Source of the DNA: Halopseudomonas bauzanensis
GTDB lineage: Bacteria; Pseudomonadota; Gammaproteobacteria; Pseudomonadales; Pseudomonadaceae
Direction of reading: 5' to 3'
DNA length: 64,000 bases
Assembly: GCF_900114735.1 (NCBI RefSeq)
Contig: NZ_FOUA01000001.1
Span: forward strand, 1,066,278-1,130,277
Shown in pieces: positions 1 through 9,293 of the stretch. The notes beneath the pieces were generated by a model that had not been told where the DNA came from, did no database searches, and was given only the letters and a program-made list of their open reading frames with translations. How positions within the stretch are numbered: position 1 is the stretch's first letter; each line of letters starts with the position of its first letter. The position numbers and the translations under genes were made by a program.

Positions 1-1
1 G

Positions 2-1078
2 GAGTTGCTGGTCCGCCGCCAGACCGGCCCGGTGGACAGTATCTTCGTCAGCTTCGAGCTGCCCTATGAAACGCCCGAGCACTACATCGAACGCCCGGTA
101 CCCACGCCCGAGGAGCTGCGTGCCATCGAGGAGGCCAATCGGCCGGTGTGGGTCAACATCTGGTATCAGAAAAGCTTCCAGGTCGGGGTGGTCCTGGCCG
201 CCCTGCTGCTGTTGACGGTGATCCTGTTCTTCCAGGACAACTTCGCCCGGCATCCGAACTTCCTGCGCTGGCTGCGTCATGGCTACCTGACCTTCACCGT
301 GGTGTTCATCGGCTGGTACGCCCTGGGCCAGCTGTCGATCGTCAACGTGTTGACCTTCGTCCATGCGCTGGTAACCGAGTTCCGTTGGGAGCTGTTCCTC
401 AGCGACCCGGTCATCTTCATCATCTGGACCTTCACCGCTGCCAGTATCCTGCTCTGGGGTCGCGGGGTGTTCTGCGGCTGGCTGTGCCCCTTCGGTGCAT
501 TGCAGGAGCTGATCAACGAGATCGCCCGCAAACTGAAGATTCCCCAGTACGAGCTGCCTTTTGCCGTACATGAACGACTGTGGGCCATCAAGTACATCAT
601 CCTGCTGGTGCTGTTCGGCATCTCGCTGGAATCGATGATGATGGCCGAGAAGGCCGCCGAGGTGGAGCCCTTCAAGACCGCCATCACCCTGAAGTTCGAT
701 CGCCAATGGTGGTTCGTGCTGTACGCGGTGATTCTGCTGGTGATCAACATCTTCACCCGCAAGGTGTTCTGCCGCTATATCTGCCCGCTGGGCGCGGCCC
801 TGTCGGTCACCAGCCGGGTGCGCCTGTTCGACTGGCTCAAGCGTCGCAAGGAGTGCGGCAACCCCTGCCAGCTGTGCGCCAAGGAGTGTGAGATCCAGGC
901 GATTCACCCCGATGGACACATCAACCACAACGAGTGCCATTACTGCCTCGATTGTCAGATGACCTATCACAACGAGAACAAGTGTCCTCCGCTGATCCTC
1001 AAGAACAAGCGCAAGACACGTGGAAAGAAAGCGCCGGACGAGCAGTTGATTCCGGTGGTGCAAGTAGTCGAACCCTGA
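2..1078 (+). CDS. nosR: NosR, transmembrane iron-sulfur flavoprotein of N2O reduction (C-terminal half)
   Basis: This is the carboxy-terminal 358 or so residues of NosR, the membrane protein thought to feed electrons to periplasmic N2O reductase and needed for nos expression. The 5' part lies outside the window, since the frame is open to the first base and family members are roughly twice this length. Several hydrophobic segments are seen, then two CxxxCP motifs (CGWLCP and CRYICP), each beside a membrane segment. The cytoplasmic tail has clustered cysteines of two ferredoxin-like [4Fe-4S] sites ([12 protein letters not shown] and CHYCLDC). nosZ follows after 40 bp with a good AAGGAG site, so the two may share transcripts. 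Identity is firm from the motifs and the neighbour. Confidence 0.95.
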   Translation, partial: ELLVRRQTGPVDSIFVSFELPYETPEHYIERPVPTPEELRAIEEANRPVWVNIWYQKSFQVGVVLAALLLLTVILFFQDNFARHPNFLRWLRHGYLTFTVVFIGWYALGQLSIVNVLTFVHALVTEFRWELFLSDPVIFIIWTFTAASILLWGRGVFCGWLCPFGALQELINEIARKLKIPQYELPFAVHERLWAIKYIILLVLFGISLESMMMAEKAAEVEPFKTAITLKFDRQWWFVLYAVILLVINIFTRKVFCRYICPLGAALSVTSRVRLFDWLKRRKECGNPCQLCAKECEIQAIHPDGHINHNECHYCLDCQMTYHNENKCPPLILKNKRKTRGKKAPDEQLIPVVQVVEP

Positions 1079-1118
1079 CCCGCAAGGTCAACGAAGATGG
1101 CCCAATAAGGAGCTGAAC

Positions 1119-3044
1119 ATGAGCGACAACCCCAACAACCTTCCGGCCAACCCGGAATCCAAAGGACTGAGCCGGCGCGGCTTTCTCGGCGCCAGCGCGA
1201 TGACCGGGGCGGCGGTAGCGGCCACTGCCTTCGGCGGGGCGGTGATGAGCCGCGAAACCTGGGCCCAAGCGGTCAGCGACGCCCAGAAAAAGGCGCAGGC
1301 GAAAATTCATGTCGGGCCCGGCGAGCTGGATACCTATTACGGTTTCTGGTCCGGCGGCCACCAGGGTGAAGTGCGGGTCTTCGGTGTGCCCTCCATGCGC
1401 GAGCTGATGCGTATCCCGGTATTCAACGTCGATTCCGCCACCGGCTGGGGTCTGACCAACGAGAGCCGTGCCATATTGGGCGACAGCGCGAAGTTTCTCA
1501 ATGGTGACTGCCACCACCCGCACCTGTCCATGACCGATGGCAAGTACGACGGCAAATACCTGTTCATCAACGACAAGGCCAACAGCCGTGTGGCGCGTAT
1601 CCGTCTGGACATCATGAAAACGGACAAGATCACCACCGTGCCCAACGTGCAGGCCATCCACGGTCTGCGCCTGCAGAAGGTGCCGCACACCAAATACGTG
1701 TTCTGTAACGCCGAGTTCATCATCCCGCATCCGAACGATGGCAAGAATTTCGCCATGGATGACGAGAACAGCTATACCATGTACAACGCGATCGACGCGG
1801 AAACCATGGAAGTGGCCTGGCAGGTCATCGTCGATGGCAACCTCGACAATACCGACGCCGATTACACCGGTCGTTTCGCCGCCTCCACCTGCTACAACTC
1901 GGAAAAGGCGCTGGATCTGGGCGGCACCATGCGCAATGAGCGCGACTGGGTGGTGGTATTCGACGTGGAGGCCATCGAAGCTGAACTGAAGGCCGGCAAC
2001 TTCATCACTTTGGGCGACTCCAAGGTGCCGGTGCTCGACGGCCGCAAGAAGGATGGCCAGGACAGCAAGGTCACTCGCTACATTCCAGTACCGAAGAACC
2101 CCCACGGCCTGAATACCTCTCCTGACGGCAAGTACTTCATCGCCGCCGGCAAGCTGTCGCCCACCGCCTCGATCATTGCCATCGACAAGCTGCCTGACCT
2201 GTTTGCCAACAAGTTCGAAGATCCGCGCGAGGTCATTGTCGGTGAGCCCGAACTGGGTCTGGGGCCGCTGCACACGACCTTCGACGGCCGCGGCAACGGC
2301 TACACCACCCTGTTCATCGACAGCCAGGTGGTCAAGTGGAATATCGAAGAAGCGATCCAGGCCTACAATGGTGAAAGCGTCAATTACATCAAGCAGAAGC
2401 TGGATGTGCATTATCAGCCGGGCCATACCCACGCATCACTGACCGAAACCTCCGAAGCCGATGGCCAGTGGCTGGTGGTCCTGAGCAAGTTCTCCAAGGA
2501 CCGCTTCCTGCCAACCGGCCCGCTGCATCCCGAAAACGACCAGCTGATCGACATCTCCGGTGAGGAAATGATCCTGGTGCACGACGGCCCCACCTTCGCC
2601 GAACCGCACGACTGCATCATGGCGCGCCGCGATCAGATCCGCACTAAGAAGATCTGGGACCGCAACGACCCCTTCTTCGCCGATACCGTGAAGATGGCCG
2701 AGGCCGATGGCATCAACCTGACCAGCGACAGCAAGATCATCCGCGACGGCAACAAGGTCCGGGTGTACATGGTGTCGATGGCACCGTCCTTCGGTATCAA
2801 CGAGTTCACCGTCAAGCAGGGCGACGAAGTCACCGTGATCATCACCAACATTGACCAGATCGAGGACGTATCCCACGGCTTCGTCATGGTCAACCATGGT
2901 GTGAGCATGGAGATCAGCCCGCAACAGACCTCGTCGATTACCTTCACCGCCGACCAGGCCGGGGTGTATTGGTACTACTGCAGCTGGTTCTGCCATGCCC
3001 TGCACATGGAAATGTGTGGTCGCATGCTGGTCGAGCCGGCGTGA
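1119..3044 (+). CDS. nosZ: Nitrous oxide reductase (clade I, Tat-exported)
   Basis: NosZ reduces N2O to N2 in the periplasm using a CuA electron-entry site and the CuZ cluster. The protein is 641 residues, normal for the clade. A twin-arginine signal is visible (SRRGFLG, Arg19-Arg20, followed by a hydrophobic alanine/glycine stretch), which marks the Tat-dependent clade I type and fits the tatA-like gene at the end of the operon. The CuA motif near the C-terminus is intact: Cys621, Trp623, Cys625, His629 and Met632 in [12 protein letters not shown]. Histidine pairs expected for CuZ are present ([18 protein letters not shown]). AAGGAG lies 7 bases before the ATG. Nothing looks degraded. Confidence 0.98.
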   Translation: MSDNPNNLPANPESKGLSRRGFLGASAMTGAAVAATAFGGAVMSRETWAQAVSDAQKKAQAKIHVGPGELDTYYGFWSGGHQGEVRVFGVPSMRELMRIPVFNVDSATGWGLTNESRAILGDSAKFLNGDCHHPHLSMTDGKYDGKYLFINDKANSRVARIRLDIMKTDKITTVPNVQAIHGLRLQKVPHTKYVFCNAEFIIPHPNDGKNFAMDDENSYTMYNAIDAETMEVAWQVIVDGNLDNTDADYTGRFAASTCYNSEKALDLGGTMRNERDWVVVFDVEAIEAELKAGNFITLGDSKVPVLDGRKKDGQDSKVTRYIPVPKNPHGLNTSPDGKYFIAAGKLSPTASIIAIDKLPDLFANKFEDPREVIVGEPELGLGPLHTTFDGRGNGYTTLFIDSQVVKWNIEEAIQAYNGESVNYIKQKLDVHYQPGHTHASLTETSEADGQWLVVLSKFSKDRFLPTGPLHPENDQLIDISGEEMILVHDGPTFAEPHDCIMARRDQIRTKKIWDRNDPFFADTVKMAEADGINLTSDSKIIRDGNKVRVYMVSMAPSFGINEFTVKQGDEVTVIITNIDQIEDVSHGFVMVNHGVSMEISPQQTSSITFTADQAGVYWYYCSWFCHALHMEMCGRMLVEPA

Positions 3045-3095
3045 TGCGCTGCCCGGTGCGTTCACCGACGCTCCGGGCATCCTGCCACAGGGAGC

Positions 3096-3126
3096 AATGC
3101 GCGAACTGGCATGAGGTTCGCGCATT
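3096..3126 (+). other. Strong hairpin between nosZ and nosD
   Basis: A perfect 11-bp stem (AATGCGCGAAC at 3096-3106 paired with 3116-3126, 9-nt loop) sits in the 149-bp nosZ-nosD gap. No T-run follows, so a classical terminator is unlikely. It could stabilise the abundant nosZ message or partly attenuate nosDFYL; that role is inference. Confidence 0.5.
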
Positions 3127-3193
3127 ACCCGGACCGGGCAACCGCCGTACAAACAGGGCAATTTCAACCGGTATCAAGGAAACCGCATTGTTC

Positions 3194-4489
3194 ATGCATC
3201 AGGCCATACGCTGGCGCCTCTCGGCATTCGTGATGTTGTGCGGCCTCGGCGCCACCGCTCATGCTGCTCCCCAGCCTATTACCGCACTGCCATTACAAGC
3301 TGACGCCAATGGCTGGGTAGTTCCCGCCGGCGACCATGTCGGCCCGTTCGTCATCGACCAGCCCATCACCCTGCGCTGTGCGGAGGGCGCGGTGCTCCAG
3401 TCGGCAGGCCAGGGCAACGTCCTGACCATCAGCGCGAGCGATGTCACCATCGAGAATTGCGATTTGCGCAACTGGGGACACAACCTGACCGACATGAACG
3501 CGGCCATCTTCGTCGAACAGACGGCCAAGGACGTGGTACTGCGCAATAACCATCTGGACGGCCAGGGATTCGGTATCTGGTCCGACAGTACCCGCAACCT
3601 GCGAGTCGAGGGCAATCTGGTCGAGGGCGATCCCAAGCTACGCTCCCAGGACCGTGGCAACGGTATCCACCTGATCAATACCAACGAGGCCACCGTTATC
3701 GACAATCGCGTGTTGAATACCCGCGACGGCATCTACCTGGGCAACTCGAACAACAACCTCATTCAGGGCAACCTGATGGAGGACCTGCGCTTCGGCATCC
3801 ATTACATGTTCTCCCAAAGCAACCGGGTGATCGACAACACCACCCGCCGCACCCGCACTGGCTACGCGCTGATGCAGAGCCGCATGCTGACGGTCGAGAA
3901 CAACCGCTCCGAGGATGACCGCAACTACGGCATCCTGATGAACTTCATCACCTATTCCACGATCAGCAACAACGTCGTGTCCAACGTCCAGCGTGGCCAG
4001 ACCGGCGACGACAGCATGATCAAGGGCGGCGAAGGCAAGGCGCTATTCATCTACAACTCGTTGTTCAACACCATCGAGAGCAACCATTTCGAACGCAGCA
4101 ACCTGGGTATCCATCTCACCGCCGGGTCGGAAAACAACAAGATCAGCAGCAATGCCTTTATCGACAACGAGCAGCAGGTCAAGTACGTCGCCACCCGCAC
4201 CCAGGAATGGTCGGTCGAGGGCCGCGGCAACTACTGGAGCGATTACCTGGGCTGGGATCGCAACGAGGACGGCCTGGGCGACGTCCCCTATGAGCCCAAC
4301 GACAACGTCGACCGCCTGCTGTGGATGTACCCGCAGGTGCGGCTGCTGATGAACAGCCCGGCCATTCAGTTGCTGCGCTGGGTACAGCGGGCCTTCCCGG
4401 TCATCAAGATGCAGGGCGTGCAGGACAGTCATCCGCTGATGCAGTTGCCCACCACCCATCTGACTCAACGAACACAGGAATCCCCTTGA
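3194..4489 (+). CDS. nosD: NosD, periplasmic beta-helix copper-site maturation protein
   Basis: NosD is a periplasmic protein that works with the NosFY ABC transporter to assemble the CuZ site. From the ATG at 3194 it has 431 residues, starting with a Sec signal peptide (hydrophobic run ending near AHA). The body shows repeated right-handed beta-helix (CASH-type) rungs rich in N-N and G-I patterns, for example [15 protein letters not shown]. The start is uncertain: a TTG at 3188 is better spaced from AAGGA (3176-3180), and the frame is open further upstream, but only these starts give a clean signal peptide. The stop overlaps the nosF start by one base (TGATG), implying coupled translation. 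Confidence 0.93.
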   Translation: MHQAIRWRLSAFVMLCGLGATAHAAPQPITALPLQADANGWVVPAGDHVGPFVIDQPITLRCAEGAVLQSAGQGNVLTISASDVTIENCDLRNWGHNLTDMNAAIFVEQTAKDVVLRNNHLDGQGFGIWSDSTRNLRVEGNLVEGDPKLRSQDRGNGIHLINTNEATVIDNRVLNTRDGIYLGNSNNNLIQGNLMEDLRFGIHYMFSQSNRVIDNTTRRTRTGYALMQSRMLTVENNRSEDDRNYGILMNFITYSTISNNVVSNVQRGQTGDDSMIKGGEGKALFIYNSLFNTIESNHFERSNLGIHLTAGSENNKISSNAFIDNEQQVKYVATRTQEWSVEGRGNYWSDYLGWDRNEDGLGDVPYEPNDNVDRLLWMYPQVRLLMNSPAIQLLRWVQRAFPVIKMQGVQDSHPLMQLPTTHLTQRTQESP

Positions 4490-5415
4490 TGAATGCGGTT
4501 GAAATTCGCGGCGTCAGCAAACGTTACGGCAAGGTGACCGCGCTGCGCCAATTGGATCTGCAACTGGCGCCGGGCGAAGTGCTGGGCCTGTTCGGGCACA
4601 ATGGCGCCGGCAAAACCACCACCATGAAACTCATCCTCGGCCTGCTTACGCCCACCGAGGGGCAGGTGCAGGTACTGGGCGGCACGCCGAACACCCCGGA
4701 CATCCGCCGCCAGCTTGGTTATCTGCCGGAGAACGTGATGTTCTACCCGCAGCTGACCGGCCGCGAGACCCTGCATCACTTCGCCCGCATCAAGGGCGCC
4801 GCCGGCCAGCAGGCCGATGATCTGCTGGAACAGGTCGGGCTGGCCCATGCCGTCGACCGACGGGTCAAGACCTATTCCAAGGGGATGCGCCAGCGTCTGG
4901 GACTGGCCCAGGCACTGCTCGGCAACCCGCAGCTGCTGCTGCTCGATGAACCCACCGTGGGGCTGGACCCGATCGCCACCCAGGATCTGTACATCCTCAT
5001 CGATACCCTGCGCCAGCAAGGCACCAGCGTGGTGCTCTGCTCCCACGTGCTGCCAGGGGTGGAAGCCCACATCAACCGCGCTGCCATCCTTGCCGGTGGT
5101 CAGCTGGAAGCCAGCGGCACCCTGACCAGCCTGCGCAGCGAAGCCGGTCTGCCGTCACGTATTCGCGCCAGCGGCCTGCAGCATCGGGAGCAATTACTGC
5201 AGAGCCTGGGCGCAGAGGGCCAGACCCCACGGCCGCTGGGCAGCGACAGTATCGAGCTGGTCGGCAGCAGCAGCGGCAAGATCGCCCTGCTGCGCCAATT
5301 GCTGGAGCAGGACCAGCCCAGCGATATCGAGATCATCCAACCCTCGCTGGAGGATCTGTACCGTTACTACACCGACCGTGCAAAGCAGGCGCAGGCCGCG
5401 GAGGGCAAGGCATGA
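4489..5415 (+). CDS. nosF: NosF, ABC transporter ATPase for NosZ maturation
   Basis: This is the cytoplasmic ATPase of the NosFY transporter, which supports CuZ (sulfur and copper) assembly in the periplasm together with NosD. The 308-residue protein has a Walker A motif (GHNGAGKTT), an ABC signature in [13 protein letters not shown] and Walker B with the catalytic Glu ([13 protein letters not shown]), followed by an H-loop (CSHVL). The remaining 90 residues form a variable C-terminal domain seen in ABC-2 type ATPases. The start ATG overlaps the nosD stop, and its own stop overlaps nosY as ATGA, so nosD, nosF and nosY are translated as one unit. Confidence 0.95.
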   Translation: MNAVEIRGVSKRYGKVTALRQLDLQLAPGEVLGLFGHNGAGKTTTMKLILGLLTPTEGQVQVLGGTPNTPDIRRQLGYLPENVMFYPQLTGRETLHHFARIKGAAGQQADDLLEQVGLAHAVDRRVKTYSKGMRQRLGLAQALLGNPQLLLLDEPTVGLDPIATQDLYILIDTLRQQGTSVVLCSHVLPGVEAHINRAAILAGGQLEASGTLTSLRSEAGLPSRIRASGLQHREQLLQSLGAEGQTPRPLGSDSIELVGSSSGKIALLRQLLEQDQPSDIEIIQPSLEDLYRYYTDRAKQAQAAEGKA

Positions 5416-6239
5416 ATCAGATCTGGAATATTGCCCGCAAGGAACTGAGCGACGGTCTGCGCAACCGCTGGTTGCTGGCGATCAGCCTGCTGTTTGCGGC
5501 GCTGGCGGTGGGCATCGCCTGGCTCGGCGCGGCGGCCTCGGGGCAGTTGGGCTTTACCTCGATCCCGGCGACCATCGCCAGCCTGGCCAGCCTGGCGACC
5601 TTTCTGATGCCGCTAATCGCCCTGCTGTTGGCCTATGACGCCATCGTCGGCGAGGACGAGGGCGGCACCCTGATGTTGCTGATGACCTACCCCATCGGCC
5701 GCGGCCAGATCCTGCTCGGCAAGTTCGTCGGCCACGGCCTGATCCTGGCGCTGGCGGTGCTGATCGGTTTCGGTTGCGCGGCGGTGGCCATCGCCCTGCT
5801 GGTCGAGGATATCGAGGTCGGCCTGCTGGTCTGGGCATTCGGCCGCTTCATGCTGTCCTCGACTCTGCTGGGTTGGGCCTTCCTGGCGCTGGCCTATCTG
5901 CTGAGCAGCATGGTCAGTGAGAAATCCAGCGCCGCCGGCATGGCCCTGGGCGTGTGGTTTCTGTTTGTGCTGGTGTTCGATCTGGCGCTGCTGGCACTGC
6001 TGGTATTCAGCGAAGGCGAGTTCAATCCCGACCTGCTGCCCTGGCTGTTGCTGCTCAACCCGACTGACATCTACCGGCTGATCAACCTGTCCGGCTTCGA
6101 CGGCGCCAATGCCATCGGCGTACTGTCGCTGGGCGAGGATCTGCCCATCGGTGGCGCCCTGCTCTGGCTGTGCCTGCTGGCATGGGCCGGCCTGGCGCTG
6201 CTATTGGCCTATATTGCATTTCGGCGCCGTGCCGCCTGA
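5412..6239 (+). CDS. nosY: NosY, ABC-2 type permease for NosZ maturation
   Basis: NosY is the membrane subunit pairing with NosF. The 275-residue protein is strongly hydrophobic with about six predicted membrane spans. A conserved stretch between spans 2 and 3 ([16 protein letters not shown]) is typical of NosY/ABC-2 permeases. The N-terminus, with a short amphipathic segment ([16 protein letters not shown]), also fits this family. Its ATG overlaps the nosF stop by four bases (ATGA). nosL follows after a 27-bp gap with its own AATAGGAA-type site. Length and gene order agree with other nosDFY sets. Confidence 0.95.
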   Translation: MNQIWNIARKELSDGLRNRWLLAISLLFAALAVGIAWLGAAASGQLGFTSIPATIASLASLATFLMPLIALLLAYDAIVGEDEGGTLMLLMTYPIGRGQILLGKFVGHGLILALAVLIGFGCAAVAIALLVEDIEVGLLVWAFGRFMLSSTLLGWAFLALAYLLSSMVSEKSSAAGMALGVWFLFVLVFDLALLALLVFSEGEFNPDLLPWLLLLNPTDIYRLINLSGFDGANAIGVLSLGEDLPIGGALLWLCLLAWAGLALLLAYIAFRRRAA

Positions 6240-6266
6240 TCAGAAAACCAGAATAGGAAAACTGTC

Positions 6267-6857
6267 ATGAACATGAGTTACAAATCTGGCCTACGCACCG
6301 CTCTGCTGATGCTGTTCGCGCTCACCCTCACCGCCTGCGGTGAACAGGAGGAGGCGCCGGTGAAGCTGGACCCGGTCGCCTTTCACGAGGCCGATGAGTG
6401 CCACGTGTGCGGGATGATCATCGCGGACTTCCCCGGCCCCAAAGGCCAGGCAGTGGAGCGCAATGAGGTGAAGAAATTCTGCTCCACTGCGGAAATGCTG
6501 AGCTGGTGGCTGCAACCGGAGAACCGCATTCTGGATGCCCGACTCTATGTGCATGACATGGGCCAGAGTCAGTGGGATCAGCCCGACGACGGCCATCTGA
6601 TCGACGCCCGGAAAGCCTGGTACGTATCCGGCACGCCACTGAAGGGCGCCATGGGTGCGTCCCTCGCGTCCTTCGCCGACCAGGCTGCCGCCGAGGCATT
6701 GGCCGCGGAGCACAACGGTACGGTGCTGCACTTCGACGAGATCGACCAGGAATTTCTGCAGCAGGCTGCAGCGGCGCAGCACGGTGACATGCACGACATG
6801 ATACAGCAGGGCGATATGCACGATATGGGCGACATGATGCAGGGCGACCTGCAGTGA
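6267..6857 (+). CDS. nosL: NosL, copper-binding lipoprotein
   Basis: NosL is an outer-membrane-facing lipoprotein that binds Cu(I) and supplies copper for NosZ. A lipoprotein signal is clear (LTLTAC, lipidated Cys24). The core has the NosL motif CHVCGMII around residues 45-52 followed by the conserved FCS segment. At 196 residues it is a little long because of a C-terminal tail, residues about 171-196, packed with His, Met and Asp (repeats of HDM and GDM). Such a tail could be an extra copper reservoir; this is inference. It is the sixth gene of the nos unit. Confidence 0.93.
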   Translation: MNMSYKSGLRTALLMLFALTLTACGEQEEAPVKLDPVAFHEADECHVCGMIIADFPGPKGQAVERNEVKKFCSTAEMLSWWLQPENRILDARLYVHDMGQSQWDQPDDGHLIDARKAWYVSGTPLKGAMGASLASFADQAAAEALAAEHNGTVLHFDEIDQEFLQQAAAAQHGDMHDMIQQGDMHDMGDMMQGDLQ

Positions 6858-6918
6858 CCAACCAAGACAACCACGCCGGCCATCGTGGCCGGCCAACACG
6901 GTAAGGGAGTAACTCGAG

Positions 6919-7107
6919 ATGATGGGCATCAGTATCTGGCAACTTCTGATCATTCTGCTGATCGTGGTCACGCTGTTCGGCACCAAGCGCCTGCGCGGAC
7001 TGGGTAACGACGTCGGTAGCGCCATCAGCGGCTTCCGCAAGGCGGTCAACGACGGCGAAAACAGTCCCCAGGCACTGGAGGCGGAAAAGCTCAAGAGCCA
7101 GCAATAA
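6919..7107 (+). CDS. tatE: TatA/TatE-family twin-arginine translocase subunit in the nos operon
   Basis: A 62-residue protein with the TatA/E layout: one N-terminal membrane span ([15 protein letters not shown]), a hinge with the conserved FGxxRLRxLG pattern ([17 protein letters not shown]), an amphipathic helix with the FRK motif, and a short charged tail. The Tat system exports folded, cofactor-loaded NosZ precursors, and a tatE-like gene at the end of nosRZDFYL is known from Pseudomonas stutzeri. Two adjacent ATGs (6919 and 6922) are possible; GTAAGGGAG lies upstream. It could serve general Tat export; a nos-dedicated role is inferred from position only. Confidence 0.9.
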   Translation: MMGISIWQLLIILLIVVTLFGTKRLRGLGNDVGSAISGFRKAVNDGENSPQALEAEKLKSQQ

Positions 7108-7203
7108 TGGCTACCAGCGAGCCGCGACAAATTGCCACTATGGCTCATGTCATGGTTACCTCGGCCGATATAGCAGGAAAGGAATCGATCGGCAGAGGTG
7201 ACC

Positions 7204-8304
7204 ATGTGGTGGCGCAGCAAGAACGACGAAGTACAGGCTCTGCAACAGGACAAGCAACGGCTGGAAGCCGAAGTGGCCAGACAGGCCTGCCATATCGCCC
7301 AACTGGAACGGCAACTGGCCGAGCGCGAGCAGGGTGATCAGCGCCAGCTGCGCTACTACCGCCACGTCTCCGGCAACCTTATCCGCTTCAGCACCTCGGT
7401 CACCCACCTCGGCGACTCCTTCGAATATCTGGCCGGTCAGCTCAATCGCGACCGCGAGCATGCCGCCCAGGTAGCCAGCGCCGCGCTGAGCAACCAGCAG
7501 CGCTTCGATGAGCTGCGCCACAAGGCGACCGCCATGGAAAGCGGGCTGATCGGCGCCTCGAACCAGGTCGAGACGCTGTCCGAACACTCCGCGGAGATCA
7601 ACGGCATCGTCGATCTCATCGGCGGCATCGCCAGCCAGACCAATCTGCTCGCCCTCAACGCCGCCATCGAAGCCGCCCGCGCCGGTGACGCCGGGCGCGG
7701 TTTTGCTGTGGTGGCCAGCGAGATCCGCCACTTGGCTGAGCGCACTGCCCAGGCTACCAGCGACATCGTCGCCCGGATCGATGAGCTGCAGCACATCACC
7801 GGCGCGGTGCAGCAGTACATCCAGTCCCAGGGCGCGCTGGCCGAGGACTTCAGCCGCACCACCCAAGATGCCGTGGCCGGCATGGACGTGTTGCACGGTC
7901 TGGCTGGGGAAATGCAACGCGGCATCGAGACCTCGGCCTTCCGCGCCGGGGTTGAACTGGCCAACCTGGATGAGCTGTCACTCAAGTTCGTGGTCTACAA
8001 CCACCTGCTGGGCCAGCGCGGCGCGCCCTTGCCGGCTCTGCCCAGCGAGCGCGAATGCCGCTTCGGCAGGTGGTACTACGGCGACGGCAGCCAGAGCATC
8101 CAGCAATTCCAGCACTTCCGGGAGATCGAACGGCCGCATACCGCGGTACACAGCGAGGGGCTCGCGGCCATGCGCTGTTTCAACGAGGGCTCGCTGGAGA
8201 CTGCCGTGCAGCATCTCGGCGAGATGGAAGAAGCCAACCTGGCCGTGATGCGCATCGTCGCGGAGGTGATGACGGCCTTCGAGCGCCGCCAGGCCAGCGC
8301 CTGA
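7204..8304 (+). CDS. Soluble methyl-accepting chemotaxis protein with C-terminal CZB zinc-binding domain
   Basis: No membrane segment or periplasmic sensor domain is present in the 366 residues, so this is a cytoplasmic receptor. The N-terminus is a coiled coil (residues 8-45, rich in Gln, Glu and Leu). The conserved signalling hairpin that contacts CheA and CheW is intact around residues 135-190 ([19 protein letters not shown]). The C-terminus is a CZB domain with candidate zinc ligands His267, Cys285 ([10 protein letters not shown]) and His312/His316 (PHTAVH). CZB receptors respond to zinc or to oxidants that attack the zinc-cysteine site. ATG 7204 is preferred over GTG 7198 because AGAGG immediately precedes it, but spacing is short. 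It stands just after the nos genes. Confidence 0.88.
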   Translation: MWWRSKNDEVQALQQDKQRLEAEVARQACHIAQLERQLAEREQGDQRQLRYYRHVSGNLIRFSTSVTHLGDSFEYLAGQLNRDREHAAQVASAALSNQQRFDELRHKATAMESGLIGASNQVETLSEHSAEINGIVDLIGGIASQTNLLALNAAIEAARAGDAGRGFAVVASEIRHLAERTAQATSDIVARIDELQHITGAVQQYIQSQGALAEDFSRTTQDAVAGMDVLHGLAGEMQRGIETSAFRAGVELANLDELSLKFVVYNHLLGQRGAPLPALPSERECRFGRWYYGDGSQSIQQFQHFREIERPHTAVHSEGLAAMRCFNEGSLETAVQHLGEMEEANLAVMRIVAEVMTAFERRQASA

Positions 8305-8385
8305 GCGCGCCGCCGCAGCAATAAAAGAGCGAATCTTTGCCCACCCCGGCCCTCCAAGAAGTACAGGATCCAACGGAGAGCAGAG

Positions 8386-8631
8386 ATGAACGACACACAG
8401 AATTATACCTACCAGAAAGAAGGCTGCCCCTTTGCCGCCAAGGCCACGGCACTGCTGGACAAGCACCGGATACCGTACCGGGTACATGTGTTCGCCGATG
8501 CCACCGAGGAGCAACTGTTCAAGGAGGAACAAGGGGTCGATACCACCCCGCAGATCTTCCTCGACAGCCAGCGTATCGGCGGTTACGACGAGCTGGTGGC
8601 GCATTTCGGTGAACAGCCGGAGGCGGAGTGA
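8386..8631 (+). CDS. Glutaredoxin-like protein with CPFA active site
   Basis: An 81-residue thioredoxin-fold protein of the glutaredoxin family. The glutathione-binding features are seen: the TTP cis-proline segment (VDTTPQIFLDSQRIGGYDEL) and the IGGYDEL helix. The active site reads Cys14-Pro-Phe-Ala17, so the second cysteine of the usual CPYC/CPFC motif is absent. It can act only by a monothiol mechanism, as in deglutathionylation or iron-sulfur carriage, but it lacks the CGFS signature of the classical monothiol group. An ACGGAGAG site precedes the ATG. It may be co-transcribed with the chemoreceptor 81 bp upstream. Confidence 0.87.
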   Translation: MNDTQNYTYQKEGCPFAAKATALLDKHRIPYRVHVFADATEEQLFKEEQGVDTTPQIFLDSQRIGGYDELVAHFGEQPEAE

Positions 8632-8774
8632 TAGAGGCGACCGCGCCAACTATCTCGCCAGTGAACAAACCCGACGAGTGGCCTATTGCCTTTGGGTTTC
8701 AGATGATTGATGCTCTCGGGGGTCAGCTTCGCTGAATGCGCCGCATCAGCGACACCTACAGGGAGAACAAAAAT

Positions 8775-9224
8775 ATGCTCAGAGCATATCTGGATATGGA
8801 GTTCACCAGTCTCGCCAGTCATGCGCGATTGATCAGCCTGGCGCTCGTGACCAATGACGGTCGCGAGCTGTACCTGGAGCTGATCGATAACTGGGAGGTG
8901 GATGACTGTTCGGGGTTCGTCCGCGACACCGTGCTGCCCAAACTCGACCTGCAATCCCACGGCCTGACCACCAGCAAGGCGCGCCAGCGTCTGCAGTCCT
9001 TCCTCGCCGCCATCGCCCCGGTGGAGATCCTCACCGCCTCGCCCCACTGGGACCGACCGCTGCTGGACTGGCTGCTGGGCGCCGATGGGCTACCATTGAA
9101 TGTGCGCATGCGCGCCATTGCCACTACCCCGGTCAGCGGGGACGACATGCTGGAAGTGCCGCATCATGCGCTGGCGGATGCGCGCCTGTTTGCCGGCCAG
9201 GTCGAGCGCGCCTGCATGGCCTGA
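8775..9224 (+). CDS. DEDDh-type 3'-5' exonuclease-like protein
   Basis: A 149-residue protein with the layout of compact 3'-5' exonucleases of the RNase T/Rv2179c-like type. The first motif reads LDMEFTSL, giving the Asp and Glu metal ligands; a middle acidic region follows (residues 45-60) and then a C-terminal HHALADARL motif supplying the catalytic His and last Asp. The start at 8775 is chosen because AGGGAGAA lies just upstream and the DxE strand begins at once; the frame is open 13 codons further. The substrate cannot be deduced. It lies between the glutaredoxin and the GT35 gene with 143- and 69-bp gaps, so it is probably a separate small unit. Confidence 0.72.
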   Translation: MLRAYLDMEFTSLASHARLISLALVTNDGRELYLELIDNWEVDDCSGFVRDTVLPKLDLQSHGLTTSKARQRLQSFLAAIAPVEILTASPHWDRPLLDWLLGADGLPLNVRMRAIATTPVSGDDMLEVPHHALADARLFAGQVERACMA

Positions 9225-9293
9225 GCATTGCAACCGGGGGTTGCGCGGGCCTGACGATGAAGACCCGCCGGCTATCGCGATGGGACCCTCTGC

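Noticed and set aside
999-2432. 477-codon minus-strand frame
   Set aside because: Antisense shadow of nosR end and nosZ with no recognisable domain.
8632-8774. Possible terminator near AAACCC...GGGTTT (8677-8700)
   Set aside because: The short arms are too far apart and no T-run follows.
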